From Oxyruncus cristatus (lineage: Eukaryota > Chordata > Aves > Passeriformes > Cotingidae): a DNA stretch of 64,000 nucleotides. The notes under the pieces were generated by a model. That model did no database searches and was not told where the DNA came from. It worked only from the letters and a program-made list of their open reading frames with translations. Positions 13,201 through 22,451 of the stretch are shown in pieces. The stretch spans positions 963,337-1,027,336 of the forward strand of contig VXAY01000710.1 in assembly GCA_013399855.1 (NCBI GenBank). The letters are read 5' to 3'. The number at the start of each line of letters is the position of its first letter. Positions within the stretch are counted from its first letter, which is position 1. The translations under genes were made by a program, and so were the position numbers.

Positions 13201-14353
13201 CTTAAGTTTAAATATTTGAACTCTGTGCTCTTATTTTATGCATTTTACTTAGTTATATTTTAACAGAATTACTTCGTTATATTTTTCAGTTTTAAATAGA
13301 AGGTTGTGCTTGGTAAAGGTCTACTTTAAATCGTGTCCATTAAAATAAATCCTACTGTTTTGCAAGTGATTGGAACAGTAGGTACCTTTGCTGAAATCTA
13401 TTTTTCCTCTTTCTGTTAGAATGCATAAAAGAGTCAAGAGAAAAAAAAAAAGTGTCCTTTCTACCAATGATGTTCAAATTTAACAAGATAACACTTTAAA
13501 GCTATTTTTGGAAATATACTTAAGGGGTTATATTTCTACCTCATACAGCTCTGTAGCTGATGGTGGATGATTTTCTCAAATAATACTTACTGAGTTCATG
13601 GATTCTCGATTTTTACTTGTCAGTGGCAACCTGCTGTTTTCATAAAGCAGATCTTGCTTTTTAGGAGAAGGCAGTAATTCAAATCCGTCAGCGTAAATCA
13701 CGTCCGGATTTATAGGACTAAGCCCACACATTTTAATTAACTATGTCCATGATTAAAAACACATCTGTATTATCTTTGGTGAGTGACTGTGTTTGCTGTA
13801 ATGTATATGAGTGGAAAATTTAGCTTAAGTTACCTTGATTAGCTGAGCTTCATCCTCCTAGCTGACTGTGCAGAAGCAAAAGAAAACTCTACATTTGTAT
13901 ACTATATAAAATTGCAATTTATATATTATAGATCAATAAGCAAATTCTGACAGAAATTAAACAATACACCCCTGTAAGGTATAGATCAAATGTTAAACAT
14001 AAAAAATATTTCAATTTTTTTTGCTTGCTCTCTCAGTTTCTTTTAGGCTTTTCCTATTCAATTGCTTAAATATTTTCACTGTAGACCTTGATATTAATGG
14101 TAAGATATGTAGGTAGCATTTAGGCAGGAGATTCAAGTTAGCTTCTGACCACATCTGTTTTTTGGGGAGATCTCAGTATGCATTTTGTAAAAGCAAGACT
14201 GACATCTTCAACAGGCTTGATTGTAATACACGGTCACATTTTCTCTGATCAAATTCTCATTTCAGTTTTAATTGGATGTGATATTCTTCATCACCTGTGT
14301 TAAAGTAGATGAAAGATGCTTATACCAGTAAACAAATTGTAATTTTGTTAATA
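10236..14353. other. Unique AT-rich stretch
   Basis: No repeat family or exon recognised. It contains many T-rich tracts, a short 18-bp direct repeat at 12,694-12,752 (separate entry) and a 141-codon minus-strand frame at 10,457-10,882 that is Lys/Phe-rich and looks like an AT-rich chance frame. Confidence 0.5.
12694..12752. repeat. 18-bp direct repeat
   Basis: The word AAAGTAAATAGACAAAAT occurs exactly at 12,694-12,711 and again at 12,735-12,752, 41 bp apart start to start. The intervening 23 bp is T/A-rich. This is probably a small local duplication. Confidence 0.85.
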
Positions 14354-14865
14354 GAGAATCACAGAACCACTGAATATGCTGAGCTGGAAGAGACCCACAG
14401 AGATCACCAAGTCCCAGCCTTAGCCATGCACAGGACCATCCCCAAGAGTCACACCATGTGCCTGAGTGTATCATCGAAATGCTTCTTGAAGTCTGGCAGG
14501 CTTGGTGCTGTGACCACTTCCCTGGGGAGCCTGTTCCTCAGACAAAACTTCAGACCATTCCCTTGGATCCTGCCACTGATCACCACAGTGAAGAGATCAG
14601 TGCCTGCCCCTCCTCTTCCCTTCACGAGGAAGTTGTAGACGCAATGAAATCTCCCCTCAGTCTCCTCTTCTCCAGGCTGAACAGACCAAGTGACCTCAGC
14701 CACTCCCCACACAGCTTCCCCTCAAGGCCCTTCACCGCCTTTGTTGACCCCTTTGGACACTCTCTAAGAGTTTAATATCTTTCTTATATTGCAGTGCCCA
14801 AAACTGCACACAGTCTTCATGGTGAGGCAGCACTAGGGCAGAGCAGAGCAAGACAAGTACCTTTG
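14354..14865 (-). mobile_element. CR1 LINE, 3' fragment (minus)
   Basis: A CR1 3' end in minus orientation. On the plus strand it opens with 'agaatcacagaacc' (the CR1 3' terminus), then 'gctggaagagacccacagag', and continues through 'cttccctggggagcctgttc' and 'ctcctcttctccaggctgaa'. The coding remains translate on the minus strand to the end of CR1 ORF2. It shares the diagnostic phrase 'aagagtcacaccatgtgcct' with the CR1 copy at 28.4 kb, which indicates the same subfamily. The 5' truncation point near 14,865 is approximate. All open frames of 87-109 codons here are this relic. Confidence 0.92.
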
Positions 14866-15404
14866 GGTCTGTATTTTTGAGATGATTTTGTGAGTATGCA
14901 AGTTAGATATAAACATGTAGATAACATGTATGTGTGTGTATCTGTACGTGTACATAGAACCTAAATTTGCAACATCAGGCTTTTGAGAGTTTGGAAGGGC
15001 CAGTCTCTTTAGCTGCAGTCTATTTATGTACTTGTAACTCACTCTCTTAGGTTTGTGATTCTGTATTTCTCCACAGATCTCTGGCTTAGTTCCAGTCACG
15101 ATAGTATTGCAGACCTAACTCTGTGGAACTTACATTCATCTTTTTACCCTTTCAGACACAGTGGGTGAAGAATGAGAGAAGATGGCTGCAGGGCTCAGGT
15201 AAAGGTTTCCTTGGGGAATGTGATTCTCTCCCCATTACTTCATCTGATGTGAGTACAATTCTGTCTGTATTTCATCTGATGCATTTCTTTCTAATGCCCT
15301 GAGTTGCACTTTTCCAAGTATACACTGATAAAGCTGTGCTTCAACCACAGGACGTGTTAGAAAATGTTTTGCCAGTCAAAAACTCAGCTCCCATAAATTT
15401 TCCA
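14866..15404. other. Spacer between two CR1 copies
   Basis: No gene or repeat recognised. A short 'atgtatgtgtgtgtatctg' patch near 14,925-14,945 is a weak TG-rich tract. Confidence 0.45.
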
Positions 15405-17030
15405 ATTACAGAATTACAGAATCAACCAGGTTGGAAAAGACCTCTGAGATCATCGAGTCCAACCCATGACCCAACATCACCCTGTCACCTAGACCATGGC
15501 ACTAAGAGCCACATCCTCTTCAAAGTGCCACAGTCTCTTCTTAAATACCTCCAGAGATGGTGACTCCATCACCTCCCTGGGCAGCCCATTCCAATGTCTG
15601 ATCACCCTCTCTATAAAGAATTTCTTCTAATGTCTAACCTAAACCTCCCCTGGCACAGCTTAAGACTGTGCCTTCTTGTCCTACTGCTGGTTGCCCAGAA
15701 GAAGAGACCAACCCCCACCTGGCTACAACCTGCTTTCAGGGAGTTGTAGAGAGTGATGAGGTCTCCCCTGAGCCTCCTCTTCTCCAGGCTAAACAACCCC
15801 AGCTCCCTCAGCCTCTTCTCGTAAGACCTGTGCTCCAGTCCCTTCACCAACCTCACTGCCCTTCTTTGGACACTCTCCAGCACCTCAGTGTCCTTCCTAA
15901 ACTGAGGGCCCCAGAACTGGACACAACACTCCAGGTGTGGCCAGTTTCCAATCATCTGGGACCTTCTCGGTGAGCCAGGACTGGTGATGAATGATAGAGA
16001 GCGGTTTGGCAAGCTCTTCTGCCGGTTCCCTCATCACACTAGGATGGATCCCATCTGATCCCATAGACCTGCAAGGATCCAAGTGGCTCAGCAGGTCTCT
16101 AACTTCTTATTTATAAAAACACTTTTTGCTGTACTTAACAAAAATGGCCAGATTAAGTCCAAATTGTGCTTTTGCCTCTCTAATTTTCTTTCTATATGAC
16201 CTAGCGACATTCCTAAACACTTCATGAGTTGCCTGCCCTTTTTTCCAAAGGTGATAGACTCTCTTTTTTTCCCCTAATTTCCTGCAAAATCTTCCTATTT
16301 AGCCAGGACAGTTGTCTTCCCCACCAGCTCACCTTTCAGCACATAGGGATAGCACGCTCCTGCACCTTCGATATTTCTTTATCCTTCCTGGACCCCTTTG
16401 TTTTTAAGGGCTGTTTCCCAGTGCGCACTCGGAACCAGCCTCCTGAATAGGCCAAAGTCTACCCTCCAGAGGTCCAGGACAGAGGTGTTGTAAACAGCAG
16501 GTCTAATGGGAACCCAGCCATGGTAGGTTCATTTATCTGCTGCAACAGGAAATTATCCTCCATACCCTCTAGGAATCTCCTAGACTTCCTCTTTTCCACT
16601 GTGTTGAGTTCCCAGCAGACAACCAGCAGGTTAAAGTCACCCACAAGAACAAGGGCTGGTGATTTTGAAACCTCCACCAGCTGCTTTTAGAATAATGCAT
16701 CACCCTCTTCATTCTGGTTGCGTGGTTTATAACAGACTGCCACCAGGATGTCAGCCTTGTTGGCCTTTCCCCTGATTCTGATCCATAAGCACCTCAACCT
16801 TATCGTCACTGATCTCAAGCTCTAGAGAGTCAAGAGCCACACCTCCACCTCTCCTATGCCCAACTCATCTGAAGAGCAGGTAGCCATCCATTGCAGCATT
16901 CCAGTCACGCGAGTCATCCCACTACATTTCTGTGGTGGTGACTGTTGTAGGTTTCCTGCTGCACGATGGCTTCCAGCTCCTCTTGCTTATTTCCCAAACT
17001 GTGTGCATTAGTGTATATGCACTTCAGCTG
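15405..17030 (-). mobile_element. CR1 LINE with internal deletions (minus)
   Basis: A long CR1 copy in minus orientation with parts of ORF2 missing. Reading 5' to 3' (right to left): start of the endonuclease domain with 'TNAHSLGNKQEELEA' near 17,010-16,970; the endonuclease core with the GDFN motif at 16,641-16,630 and 'SRRFLEGMEDNFLLQ'; a linker with 'KKIREAKAQFGLNLA' near 16,160; the start of the reverse transcriptase with 'SMGSDGIHPSV' and 'LAKPLSII' at about 16,060-15,990; then a direct jump at about 15,940 to the last part of ORF2 and the 3' UTR. The linker before the RT and the RT core with its catalytic box are gone. The 3' end carries an 8-bp repeat-like 'attacagaattacagaatc'. It is non-functional. 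Confidence 0.92.
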
Positions 17031-18009
17031 GAAGTGAAAATGATCTTAATGAACTTAAAACTAATAATGTGGGGAATACTACTAATGTGGGAAATAATGT
17101 TTCACACCCTAGTAGGTACTGTGCAAATCAATACTACTTGTGAAAGGTCTTGGACTATAAACAGGGATAAACACCACAGAGAACCTGTAGCCAAACTCAT
17201 CACTCACTGTTCAGAATAGTGTTTGGATAATGGATCACATACAGGGTAGGGACTGACAGCCTAAACAATGAGTTGAAAGCAAAACCAAAAATTGCTGCTT
17301 TATTGCTTCCTTATATGGAATTAAATGCCAAGCAATAAGTATGCATTATTAAAAGCATAAAATACCAAAAGTCTGCAAGAAAATGCTTCTCACAGTAATA
17401 TGTGGTTTCTGGCAAGTTTCATAGTAAAAAAAGTAGTTTGGCTGACTTTTTCTTCTTTCTTTTCAGTCAGTTCCCATTAATAAAACTAAGGTCTTTTTTT
17501 TTTTAATTTCTATTCATTTAAAATCCTTTTAACCTTCATCCGAATCAGTTAGTTAGTTTTTCAAGAAGTTAGTTTTTCTCAGATGATGTATTCATAATTT
17601 TTCTTCTTTTTTTTTCTCTTATTCTTATTTTTTCTTTCATTAAATTATCTAGATTTCCTGAAGGTAGTGAATAACCCATGTTGCAGGACAGAATAGGGGA
17701 ATGAGATGCTGAAGACCAATAGTATGAACCCAATATCAGTCCACAAGACATGTAACTTAACTACCTCTCCATTTAACAGAGAAGAGTACTGTGGGAAAAA
17801 ATTATTTAAATATTCTATTTTTTTTTTTAAATTATACTATTAATGAGTTAAGATTAGGGCTTCTTGTTGCCACATTGCTTAATGATACCAAGAGCTGGAA
17901 ATGAAATTAAGGACAATACTTTGAGAGTTTAGCTTAAAATTGTCAAAATGCTAAAAATATTATATTTGCATATATATATGTATAATATATTTTTCTACTA
18001 TAAAAGACT
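17031..18009. other. Spacer, AT-rich
   Basis: No gene seen. It contains a pyrimidine-rich tract at about 17,585-17,640 and a TA-rich tract at about 17,965-17,990, next to the 5' end of the following CR1 copy. Confidence 0.45.
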
Positions 18010-18697
18010 GGGTTCAAGATCATCTAAGGAACCTGAAGGTACACAAATCCATGGGACCTGATGAGATATATCCCACTGACTGGAAAAGGGGAAATATAAC
18101 CCCCATTTTTAAAAAGGAAAATAAGACAGACCCAGGGAACTACAGGCTAGTCAATCTCATCTCAGTGTCAGCAAGATCATGGAGCAAATCCTCCTGGAAA
18201 CTATGCTAAAGCATTTGCCACTGTCCTGCATGGAGAGACATGGACTGATGATGGATCACTTGGTAGACAAGGAATTGTCTGGATGGTCACACTCAAAGAC
18301 TTGTGATCAGCAGCACAATGTCCAGCAGTGACGAGTGGTGTTCCTCAGGGGTCACTATTTGGAATAGTTTAACTTCTTTGTCAGTGACACGGACAGTGGG
18401 ACTGAGCGCACCCTCAGCAAGTTTGTCGGTGACACTAAGCTGTGTAGTGTGGTCAACACGCTGGAGGGAAGGGATGCCAACCAGAGGGGCCTGGACAGGC
18501 TGGAGAGTACAGGCTGGGCAGAGAATGTATACAGACTAGAACTGCGGAGAGAGACTTGGGGGTGTTTGTGGATAAAAAGGTCAACATGATTTGGCAATGT
18601 GTGCTCACTGCCCAGAAAGTGAACCACCTCTGGGGTTGCATCAAAAGAAATATGGCCAGCAAGTCAAAGGAGATGATTCTCCCCCTTTACTTCACTC

Positions 18698-18764
18698 TTT
18701 CTTATGTTGGAGGCCCCAGAGGCAGCATTCCCGGTGCTGCCTCTGGGGCCTCCAAAATAAGAAA
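18698..18764. repeat. 30-bp near-perfect inverted repeat (hairpin)
   Basis: Left arm 18,698-18,727 and right arm 18,735-18,764 are reverse complements at 29 of 30 positions, with a 7-nt loop TTCCCGG. The inner 19 bp (18,709-18,727 against 18,735-18,753) are perfect. The right arm is the normal CR1 sequence leading into 'aaaataagaaatacattgac'. The left arm replaces the CR1 sequence expected there. This fits a template-switch (quasi-palindrome) mutation inside the CR1 copy and not a terminal repeat of another transposon. Confidence 0.93.
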
Positions 18765-18791
18765 TACATTGACTTACTGGAACAAGTCCAG

Positions 18792-19066
18792 TGACGTAGC
18801 AAGGGTCATGGACTCAGCAGCATAGGGGGAACTGAAACAACTTTATTGAAAGGACGCAGCCCTTTTATAACCTTACACAAACATGAAAACATTCCTTATA
18901 AGGCAAAACCTGTGACTGCAGCATCTAATTGCCTGCTGGCTGTTACCTGGGGACCTGGCAGGCTCTCGGGGTAGCAGCTCCATTCCTGTAATGAGTTACT
19001 CTGTGCTCTGCTTAGCCCAAACCTGTTGTTAAGGTCTGGCTCTTTCCCAGGCCTTTAGCCTGTCTA
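18792..19066 (-). mobile_element. Short solo LTR nested in CR1 (minus)
   Basis: A segment of about 275 bp interrupts CR1 sequence that is continuous on either side. On the minus strand it has the layout of a retroviral LTR: a TATA box TTATAAAAGG (18,870-18,861), 13 bases further an AATAAA polyadenylation signal (18,847-18,842), then about 50 bp of U5-like DNA ending in CA at 18,793-18,792. The plus-strand flanks are 'gtccag' before and 'gtccccag' after, which would be an imperfect duplication of about 6 bp. The 5' end of the LTR is therefore tentative. The sequence differs from the ERVL-like LTRs elsewhere in the window. It is probably an ERVK- or ERV1-type bird LTR. No retroviral genes are present. 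Confidence 0.72.
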
Positions 19067-19824
19067 GTCCCCAGAGAGGGCCATCAAGTTGATCACAGAG
19101 CTGGAAAACCTCTCCTATGAAGACAAGTGGAGAGAGTTGGGGCTGGGCAGCCTGGAAAGCGATTGGTGTTGAGCTGTCAGCATGCAGTCAAGTCATACGT
19201 ACAAGCTTTTCTTTAACCATGGATGTTAAGGAAAGCATGTTTCTCAAGGAAAGACCAAACCGTTTCATAATCACAGATCTCTAGCAACTGGAACTTTAAA
19301 AGATGTATCAAATATTTTAAAGCAAGTAATATTATTTTAGTAATTAATGACCCTTTTTTTCCCGAAATAATAGACTTCTATTACATGCTGTAAAGGAAAT
19401 TAGTGTTGTGGGACCTGGGAAGCACAGCTGAGTTTTGAAAAACACCTGTATACATGTGTAACTCCCATGACACTCACGTGGATCAGCTTGCAGGACCAAC
19501 AAATCATTCTTGTATACAGACTAAATTCTATATTTATCTATATTATTATTGTGTTATCAGTTATGAGACCAACTAAACAGGTCTGTGACAATAAGTATTA
19601 AAAATGTTATTTATTGTTTTCATTTTGCTTTTAGAAGTAATTCCAGAAGTTCTCACAGTGGCCAAAGTTAAATAAAAGACTATTCAAAATAAATCTAATT
19701 ATTTTTAAATGTACTTTCACATGTTTTCATTTTGCTATTCTGAAAATGTTGAATTGTTTTGTTTACAGTCTGATTAACCTGTTTTAAAAAGAAAGAAATA
19801 TGGGTTTTAAAAGAAACCAGAACT

Positions 19825-19862
19825 AAAAAAAAAAAAAAAAACAAAAAACCCCCCCAAAAAAA
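19825..19862. repeat. A/C homopolymer tract
   Basis: Seventeen A (19,825-19,841), one C, six A, seven C (19,849-19,855) and seven A (19,856-19,862). It is low-complexity DNA. There is no adjacent retrocopy that would make it a poly-A tail. Confidence 0.9.
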
Positions 19863-22238
19863 GTGGTGACCTTTAAAGTCCAGTATTATATTATAAAAGA
19901 AAAGGCAGACATTGCCTCTCACTGAAGCTGGTGGGAGACACATCTGAGATTTTTCTGTTGTACTTTGGAGCTATAGTTCAGAAGCTCTATATTTTAATGC
20001 TTAATCCAAACATAACGAGTAAAGCAAAAGGCTAGCTGAATAGGGCTATTAATCTTTTTCTGTATGGAGAAAGATTCAACTTCTAACTGTACTTTTTATT
20101 GTAAAATACAGTCATAAGTCCTGAAGATTCTGAAATAAAGTCTATTTTGACATCCTGCTAATAGCTGTTCAAATTGAAAATGTTCTTGTGCCAGCACACG
20201 CAGCCCAGCTGGTGCAAATGATAGATGCTTCCTATTTCCTTAAATTGGTTTTCAGCCTGTGGATTATTTGCTATGCAAAGGCTGCTGTCCTAGAAAGGTT
20301 CTGGTATCCCTTTAGAGGTGCAATACACTTGCATTAGTTTCCTCCATGCCTTTTTTTGTGAATTAATCCTGGCACAGTTATGACTGTTTGCTTTTGATCA
20401 AACATAGGGGACGAGGACTGCAGCTCATTTACTACCTCTCAAGTAACCATGTCGAAGTGCATTATAGAGCATGATGTCTGTGGAGGTGTTGCTGCTATCT
20501 GCACTAAGCAGGCACATTTGCAAATTCATGAGCTATTTTTGAAATTCAAAAGCTATCCCCTGACCAGTTTTTCATTTTGTTTTCTGCAATAGAATATTCA
20601 GAAGATTTAATTGTCTTTTTTTTTTTCTGAAAGCACATTACTGCATCTTTTAAAATATAAAATTGATAATAAAAATAAAATATGTATACAAGGTAAAACA
20701 AATATATTTGAATGATGAACTTCTTCCTTAGTCACAATTCTCTCTTAGTTCAATGCATTTCCCGCTGAAATTATGGGATTTATACAATTTCCATTCCTTT
20801 CATCAGCCTTCAATTACTTGATTTTTCTGTTGTGTTTTTTAGAGCAAATTATCCTGCTGTGTGATACGTTCCAGTGACAAAGTATTTGTCTGTGCCTATA
20901 CACTAGCACAGGAATTGTACTCGAATATGAATATATGGTAATGATAAAGGTGTGTCTTTTTTCTTCAGTCCCATTTCAGTGTCTGAGCATCTCTTCTGAT
21001 AAAACCCATCTGGTTTCCACACTGGAGAGTTTCCTTGGATTCAGGAGAAGGATGTGTGGACAGCAATAATCACCAGGTAATTTATTGGGCCTTTCTGACT
21101 GTAGGACTCAGTTTTACATTGGCATTTTGTGGACACCACCAAAATGCCTTTTATCCTAAGCATATCCTATGCTAGTCACTTTGTTCGGAGACAAAGTCAA
21201 AAAAGTAATTATTCCTCTCCCCTGAGCAGGTCAATGTGTATAACAGAATATACTCTAGGAGCTGGATTGGAGTCTTTACAAATCGACACATGACTTTTTC
21301 ATTCTGACTCCTTGCAAAATCCTTTTTGGTAACTCAATTGTCTTTGTAAAACACAATAACACATATTTGTGGTAGTGAGTACTAATTCTAATAAACTGCA
21401 CTAATCTTTTAAATATTGGTTACAATAGGCATTTGTATCAGGGTGCATAGAAAACAAGAGCTACAATTGGTTAAAAAGTAATAAGATGAGCTTCAATAAA
21501 ACATGCCCTGACTTTTTTTTTTTCATTGTCACAGCTGACTGTCTTTAGTCTCGCACTAGGTTTTTCAGTTTCACTTAAAGAGCTGTGAACTGAATAAATA
21601 CAAGAGAAGACAAAATTGTGGGAGAAACTGTAGGAGTTGCTCAGTTCTCTGTAACCCCACATTAAATAAGCATAGCCACAAAATATTGAAGAAAAAGAAA
21701 ATGAGCAATGGGGTAGGATTTTGAAATATTGTTGCACCAATGAAACTGTATCAGAAGAAGTCCCAAAAAACCCCCACATAGTCTCTTACAGAAGAATGAT
21801 GTCCAGAGTAGAGAGATTTACATTTCTCTGTGGCAACCTTACTGAGAAATTCATGCATCTTGCCATTTTCATAGACTGCTGGCTATTGAGTACATGATTG
21901 TTGAGGTAGTTGCACAGAATGAGCAAACTTTTTTCAAACCCTTTGTTAGGGAACAGCCTGTGCCATGTGATTGAGGCATTTTCCATTTGTCAATTCTGAA
22001 TACAAAGACCCCAGGAATGATACAATGCAAGCAGCCAGTTACACTATATTGCTTTGCAAATAGATGAAGGCTAAGTGAAAGTGAACTTTGCAGAACTTTC
22101 GTACTAGTACTGCCCCAACCTGAACTCTCATCATGTTCACTAGAAACTGCTCAGTTTGGGGAAAGAAACATGGAATACTCTGCATCTCTTCAGCTGTTGT
22201 TTTTCCATTGTTCAGAGGGCAAGGAAATCTGTGCAGAG

Positions 22239-22294
22239 GCACTGTTTTGGACATACCAGACACTGTTTTGGAGATACCAGTTTTGGACCTACCA
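22239..22294. repeat. Short tandem repeat, ~20-bp unit
   Basis: Two and a half copies of a unit reading CACTGTTTTGGACATACCA, then CACTGTTTTGGAGATACCA, then a shortened TTTTGGACCTACCA. The copies differ by one or two bases. It is a small minisatellite-like duplication. Confidence 0.85.
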
Positions 22295-22422
22295 TTATTA
22301 TCCGGGGCTATTCTGCTTTTTGTAGAATACGGATTGTAAAAACAAAATTGGAATAATTTTTCTGTTTTCCTGAGCAGTCCCTTGCAGTAAATATAACATT
22401 GTCTATTTTTGAAAAAAAGCTA

Positions 22423-22451
22423 ATGTGTGTGTGTGTGTGTGCGCGCACGTG
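22423..22451. repeat. (TG)n-(CG)n tract, Z-DNA prone
   Basis: Nine TG units run directly into GCGCGCACGTG, giving 29 consecutive bases of strict purine-pyrimidine alternation. TG/CG alternation of this length is the classic sequence for left-handed DNA under negative supercoiling. The CpGs are unusual in an otherwise CpG-poor window. Confidence 0.92.

Larger units (their letters stand above)
18010..19161 (+). mobile_element. CR1 LINE RT segment, interrupted
   Basis: A plus-strand CR1 fragment of the ORF2 reverse transcriptase. Landmarks in order: 'KSMGPDEIYPT' near 18,045; 'DWKRGNITPIFKKENKTDPG' near 18,080-18,140; SGVPQG at 18,334-18,351; and the active-site region at 18,416-18,439, which reads SKFVGDTKL where working CR1 copies have FADD. 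One catalytic Asp is therefore lost. SGVPQG and FVGD lie in different frames, so there is at least one frameshift, and the stretch between 18,180 and 18,334 is shorter than expected. The copy is broken by an inverted repeat at 18,698-18,764 and by an LTR at about 18,792-19,066. CR1 resumes at 19,072 with 'agagggccatcaagttgatc' and stops near 'ggctgggcagcctgga'. It is a pseudogenic transposon. Confidence 0.9.

Noticed and set aside
15611..16012. 133-codon minus-strand frame
   Set aside because: CR1 ORF2 C-terminus ('[20 protein letters not shown]'), part of the internally deleted copy.
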